NCBI RefSeq assembly: GCF_900110375.1
Contig: NZ_FODN01000002.1
Location: 509,086 to 573,085, forward strand
Direction: 5' to 3'
Source of the DNA: Flavobacterium sinopsychrotolerans
GTDB lineage: Bacteria; Bacteroidota; Bacteroidia; Flavobacteriales; Flavobacteriaceae
Length of the DNA: 64,000 bases
Positions 61,192 through 64,000 of this stretch are shown here, one piece after another. Numbering within the stretch: the first letter of the stretch is position 1; every line of letters starts with the position of its first letter. The position numbers and the translations under genes were made by a program. The notes under the pieces were generated by a model. It saw only the letters and a program-made list of their open reading frames with translations. It was not told where the DNA came from and searched no databases.

Positions 61192-63984
61192 TTAAAATTT
61201 TTTGACTTTAATCTGCCTATCTTTCTTCATATATTTAAAAAGTAAGGTTTCAGAATAATCCGCGTTGTCAAGTTGTATAATTTGTGACGATTTAACATAT
61301 TCGTACGTGTTGTTTTCGATGAAAATACGGTAGGTTCCATTTTTTAGAAAAAACTCAAATTCATTATTTTGATCCACAGCAGTATAGGCTTTCTGGCCCT
61401 GCTCGTCTTCAGCATAAACAACGATTCCTCTAACATCGGATTCCAAATCGTCATACGTTTGTTTCACCTCTGCAAGTTTGCCTTTTACTTTATTGTTTTT
61501 CCCTAATCCTATCTTTAAGTTCATACTTTTACTAACCAAAATAGCAGGATCTTGCATTAAACGAACGCCTATACTTTCGTTAACTCTCAATTTGTAACTT
61601 CCATTTGGAACATTTTTAAAACTTACTTTACCATTTTTATCGGTTTTAGCAATGTAAGTATCTAATTTGACAATTTCGTTAGCCATTAAAGATTCGCCTT
61701 TATCTAAAATACCATTTAAGTTTTTATCTTGAAAAAATTGTAAATTAACTGTGTGATAAGCTCCAGAATCTCCATTGGAAAAGTATTTTTTAATTCCAAT
61801 TTTAAATTGATAATTCTCTCCTTTAAAACTATTTGCTATTAAGGACTCATAATTAGAATAGTTAGCGTAGGCCATACCAGCCCAACTTTGTGCAATTCTA
61901 TATTCTAAATTGGCATTAACGTTTTGATTTATATTGTTGTAAAGCTCGGAATAATTTACTCCGGCAGATAAATAGCCTGTTATTTTGTTTTGCAGTGCCT
62001 TAAAATTATATGAAGAATACACATTGTAATTAATGAAGTTTTTAGTTGTCTCAGAAAAATAATTCAAATCATAAATTGTATTCGGATTGTACTGAGCGGT
62101 TCCATTCATAGAAAAGTTTTTGAAACTGTAGCTTAACATGGTTTTAAAACTTGAAAATCGATACATTTTTTTTGAAGACTCAGAATAAGAATACTCTCCA
62201 GTCAGGTTTATTTTATGTGATTTAAAAGAAGTACCCATATCGGCACGAAAACGGTAGGAAAGTAAACCCTCATTCATATAATTATTAATGTTTTTTTGCT
62301 TTTCTACTTGTGGAGAAAAAGTGAAATTCCAATTTTTTTTCGAAATTTGAATTCCGGATTTCAGAGCGTGTGTACTGTAAAAACTATAAGAATTAACAAA
62401 ACCTTGTCCAGTATAATCCGGAACAAACTGATTGTACAGGTATTCTGGTTTTGATTGGGAATTTTGATATTGTAAAAACAAACGCTGACTATCTGTTAAG
62501 CGATAGCCAATATTTTGGTATAAATTAAAAGAGCCTCTATTCATTCCAACATAATTACTAGAAGCAAAATTGTTAAGTGAATTTAAATCCCAATGCTTGT
62601 TTCTATAATCATAATTAATACTGGACATAAATCCATCTTGTTTGGTATTATTAACTGAGCTTTCTTCATGGCTCGCGCCAGCTTCTACTCGAAAACTATG
62701 ATTTTTAGCGACTTGAAAAGCAGAACTAAAATGGGTTATGTGAGAATCTATAGATAATCGAGGATCATGATCAAAAAGATAAGATACTTTCCCGTTGAAC
62801 GCCTTAAATTCTCCAAAACTATATTTTGTTGCAATGGTTTTTGAACTTTGTAATTCAGTTGTATAATTACTATAAATATTGTAATTTTTATCAATGGCCA
62901 GGGCTTCAATATTTCTATTAGAACCTAAGTTTCCCACAACTTTTGCCCCTCGTCCAAAAACAGAATAATCATAATCATTTCCATAAATATTTCCTAATCT
63001 TAAAGATGAACCTTTGCGTTCTAAATCAAGATAGGTGCTATAGACACTGAAAGTATTGTCATTATTATAATAATCAATCGCAGTATTAAAAGTACTACGA
63101 ATTTCATTACCTAGTTTTAATTCTGAATTAGCCTTGAATTGCGTATAATCAAATCCATTGCTTAATTGGTTATAAGTCATTTCCATATAGTTTTTGTCGG
63201 TGGCAATGCTTGAATTGCGCATAACCTGAGTGCTATTGGATAATACCATCACCTTTACATTATTCACATTCACTATTTTGTTATTTTTTAAGTCTATAGC
63301 TTTAACTTGAATGTTGTAATTAGGAAAATACATGTTTTGCTGACGCATAGAAAGTTTTAGTTCGATCAATTGTTTTTCTTTACCTTCTAGATTTACGAGG
63401 ACTTGCCTGGGCATTACCTTCAACCCTGCAAAATCGGACTCAAACTGCAATTGCATTGAACGGCTTCCATATCCTGTATTTTCTACAAACAGAGAAATAC
63501 TAGACTCGGCAAGTAAAGGATCAATAAAATTTTCGTTGGCAATAGGATATACAACTACATCTTCGTCCTCATTTCTTTGTCTATAAAAAGCAGCTTTTTC
63601 AGTTGTTTGTTTACCGCCTTCTAAAGCAGACACTAATTCGAAAATGATCGCATCAGATTTCAATTTCAGAAACGCTGTACTTGCAATAAATTTAACAAAA
63701 ACTTTTTCTTGACCACCAGGAACAATATCCGATGGCATTTTAGGCAAAAGTAGTATTCCAGGGTAATTTTCGCTTGCTATCAAACTTTTAATAGTCAATT
63801 TACGATCTGTTGGGTTTTTTATAATTAGAAAGTTATTAAATGTTTTGCCTTGTGTAACCTGAATTGTATCGGTTTCAAAGTAAAATTCGATATCCTCAAC
63901 AGTAGTTTGACCATATGTATTTGAAACAAATAGGAACAGAATAAAAAATAGAAGGGTAGTTTTTGTAAGAACAAAAAAGTGCAT
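61192..63984 (-). CDS. Usher-like outer membrane protein with chaperone-like N-terminus
   Basis: A 930-residue exported protein, signal peptide ending YGQ near residue 26. Residues about 27-250 resemble immunoglobulin-like periplasmic chaperone folds (LTIKSLIASENYPGILLLP, IELKLSMRQQNMYFPNYNIQVKA). About 260-760 is a long run of alternating, aromatic-ended strands typical of a 20-plus-stranded barrel. A calcium-binding-like loop (DKNLNGILDKGE) and two CarboxypepD/SdrB-like modules follow (KTDKNGKVSFKNVPNGSYKLRV; GIVVYAEDEQGQKAYTAV). The order suggests an atypical chaperone-usher or export porin. It heads the operon as seen here; its promoter is cut by or beyond the right edge. Confidence 0.65.
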   Translation of the reverse strand: MHFFVLTKTTLLFFILFLFVSNTYGQTTVEDIEFYFETDTIQVTQGKTFNNFLIIKNPTDRKLTIKSLIASENYPGILLLPKMPSDIVPGGQEKVFVKFIASTAFLKLKSDAIIFELVSALEGGKQTTEKAAFYRQRNEDEDVVVYPIANENFIDPLLAESSISLFVENTGYGSRSMQLQFESDFAGLKVMPRQVLVNLEGKEKQLIELKLSMRQQNMYFPNYNIQVKAIDLKNNKIVNVNNVKVMVLSNSTQVMRNSSIATDKNYMEMTYNQLSNGFDYTQFKANSELKLGNEIRSTFNTAIDYYNNDNTFSVYSTYLDLERKGSSLRLGNIYGNDYDYSVFGRGAKVVGNLGSNRNIEALAIDKNYNIYSNYTTELQSSKTIATKYSFGEFKAFNGKVSYLFDHDPRLSIDSHITHFSSAFQVAKNHSFRVEAGASHEESSVNNTKQDGFMSSINYDYRNKHWDLNSLNNFASSNYVGMNRGSFNLYQNIGYRLTDSQRLFLQYQNSQSKPEYLYNQFVPDYTGQGFVNSYSFYSTHALKSGIQISKKNWNFTFSPQVEKQKNINNYMNEGLLSYRFRADMGTSFKSHKINLTGEYSYSESSKKMYRFSSFKTMLSYSFKNFSMNGTAQYNPNTIYDLNYFSETTKNFINYNVYSSYNFKALQNKITGYLSAGVNYSELYNNINQNVNANLEYRIAQSWAGMAYANYSNYESLIANSFKGENYQFKIGIKKYFSNGDSGAYHTVNLQFFQDKNLNGILDKGESLMANEIVKLDTYIAKTDKNGKVSFKNVPNGSYKLRVNESIGVRLMQDPAILVSKSMNLKIGLGKNNKVKGKLAEVKQTYDDLESDVRGIVVYAEDEQGQKAYTAVDQNNEFEFFLKNGTYRIFIENNTYEYVKSSQIIQLDNADYSETLLFKYMKKDRQIKVKKF

Positions 63985-64000
63985 ATACTGTAAGATTTTC

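Noticed and set aside
1..64000. tRNA, rRNA or CRISPR arrays
   Set aside because: No cloverleaf-like sequence, rRNA segment or regularly spaced repeat array was seen on reading the window.

Overview
The window is AT-rich DNA from a member of the Bacteroidota, most likely Flavobacteriaceae and Flavobacterium-like. The evidence is two SusC/RagA transporters and one SusD lipoprotein, Bacteroidota-type promoters (TTG, about 20 bases, then TAnnTTTG), several secreted glycosidases, and weak ribosome binding sites. I saw no tRNA, rRNA or CRISPR array. The dominant theme is the use of amino sugars from two sources.

Region A (1-18,000) looks like a locus for scavenging GlcNAc/MurNAc-containing glycans, with peptidoglycan the best guess. 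A SusC porin, cut by the left edge, diverges from a DeoR-type regulator. Rightwards follow a NagB deaminase fused to a PIG-L domain, a YdiJ-like FAD/Fe-S dehydrogenase, a secreted esterase, a metallophosphoesterase-PQQ propeller fusion, a DigH-like GHL10 glycosidase, a GH20 hexosaminidase, a beta-lactamase-fold lipoprotein and a NamZ-type (DUF1343) exo-muramidase. The run ends in scar DNA at 18,001-18,591: a broken GH20 start, a perfect 28-bp hairpin and an IS21 IstA fragment.

Region B (18,592-27,232) is a sensor kinase and NtrC-type activator divergent from a MacB-like efflux operon (adaptor, ATPase, permease, TolC). Tandem palindromes in the gap look like enhancer sites. Region C (27,417-32,115) holds a lone GH130 enzyme, a 1.2-kb gap without a clear gene, two small unknown proteins, a TerC-family membrane protein and a zinc-ribbon protein.

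Region D (32,552-51,841, minus strand) is a sialic acid utilisation locus. It runs from a ROK repressor to SusC/SusD (NanO/NanU-like), sialate lyase, Kelch mutarotase, MFS transporter, sialate O-acetylesterase, GlcNAc/ManNAc 2-epimerase, NagA, a second NagB-PIG-L, and two unknown lipoproteins, one with a metzincin zinc motif. No sialidase and no convincing sugar kinase lie in the window. The SusC leader holds a good promoter and terminator on the opposite strand, predicting an antisense small RNA of about 110 nt, like the cis-encoded sRNAs of Bacteroides glycan loci. The two SusC promoters share a 13-base block over the -33 box, suggesting joint control of loci A and D.

Region E (52,553-55,320) has a Crp/Fnr regulator with secreted GlcG-like and 5-hydroxyisourate hydrolase-like proteins, then a decayed IS3 element. 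Region F (55,549-63,984, minus strand) is a compact five-gene operon: an outer-membrane usher-like protein, a secreted partner, a hybrid histidine kinase, a soluble histidine kinase and a LuxR-type response regulator. This pairing of an envelope export-like module with phosphorelay proteins is the least explained group here.
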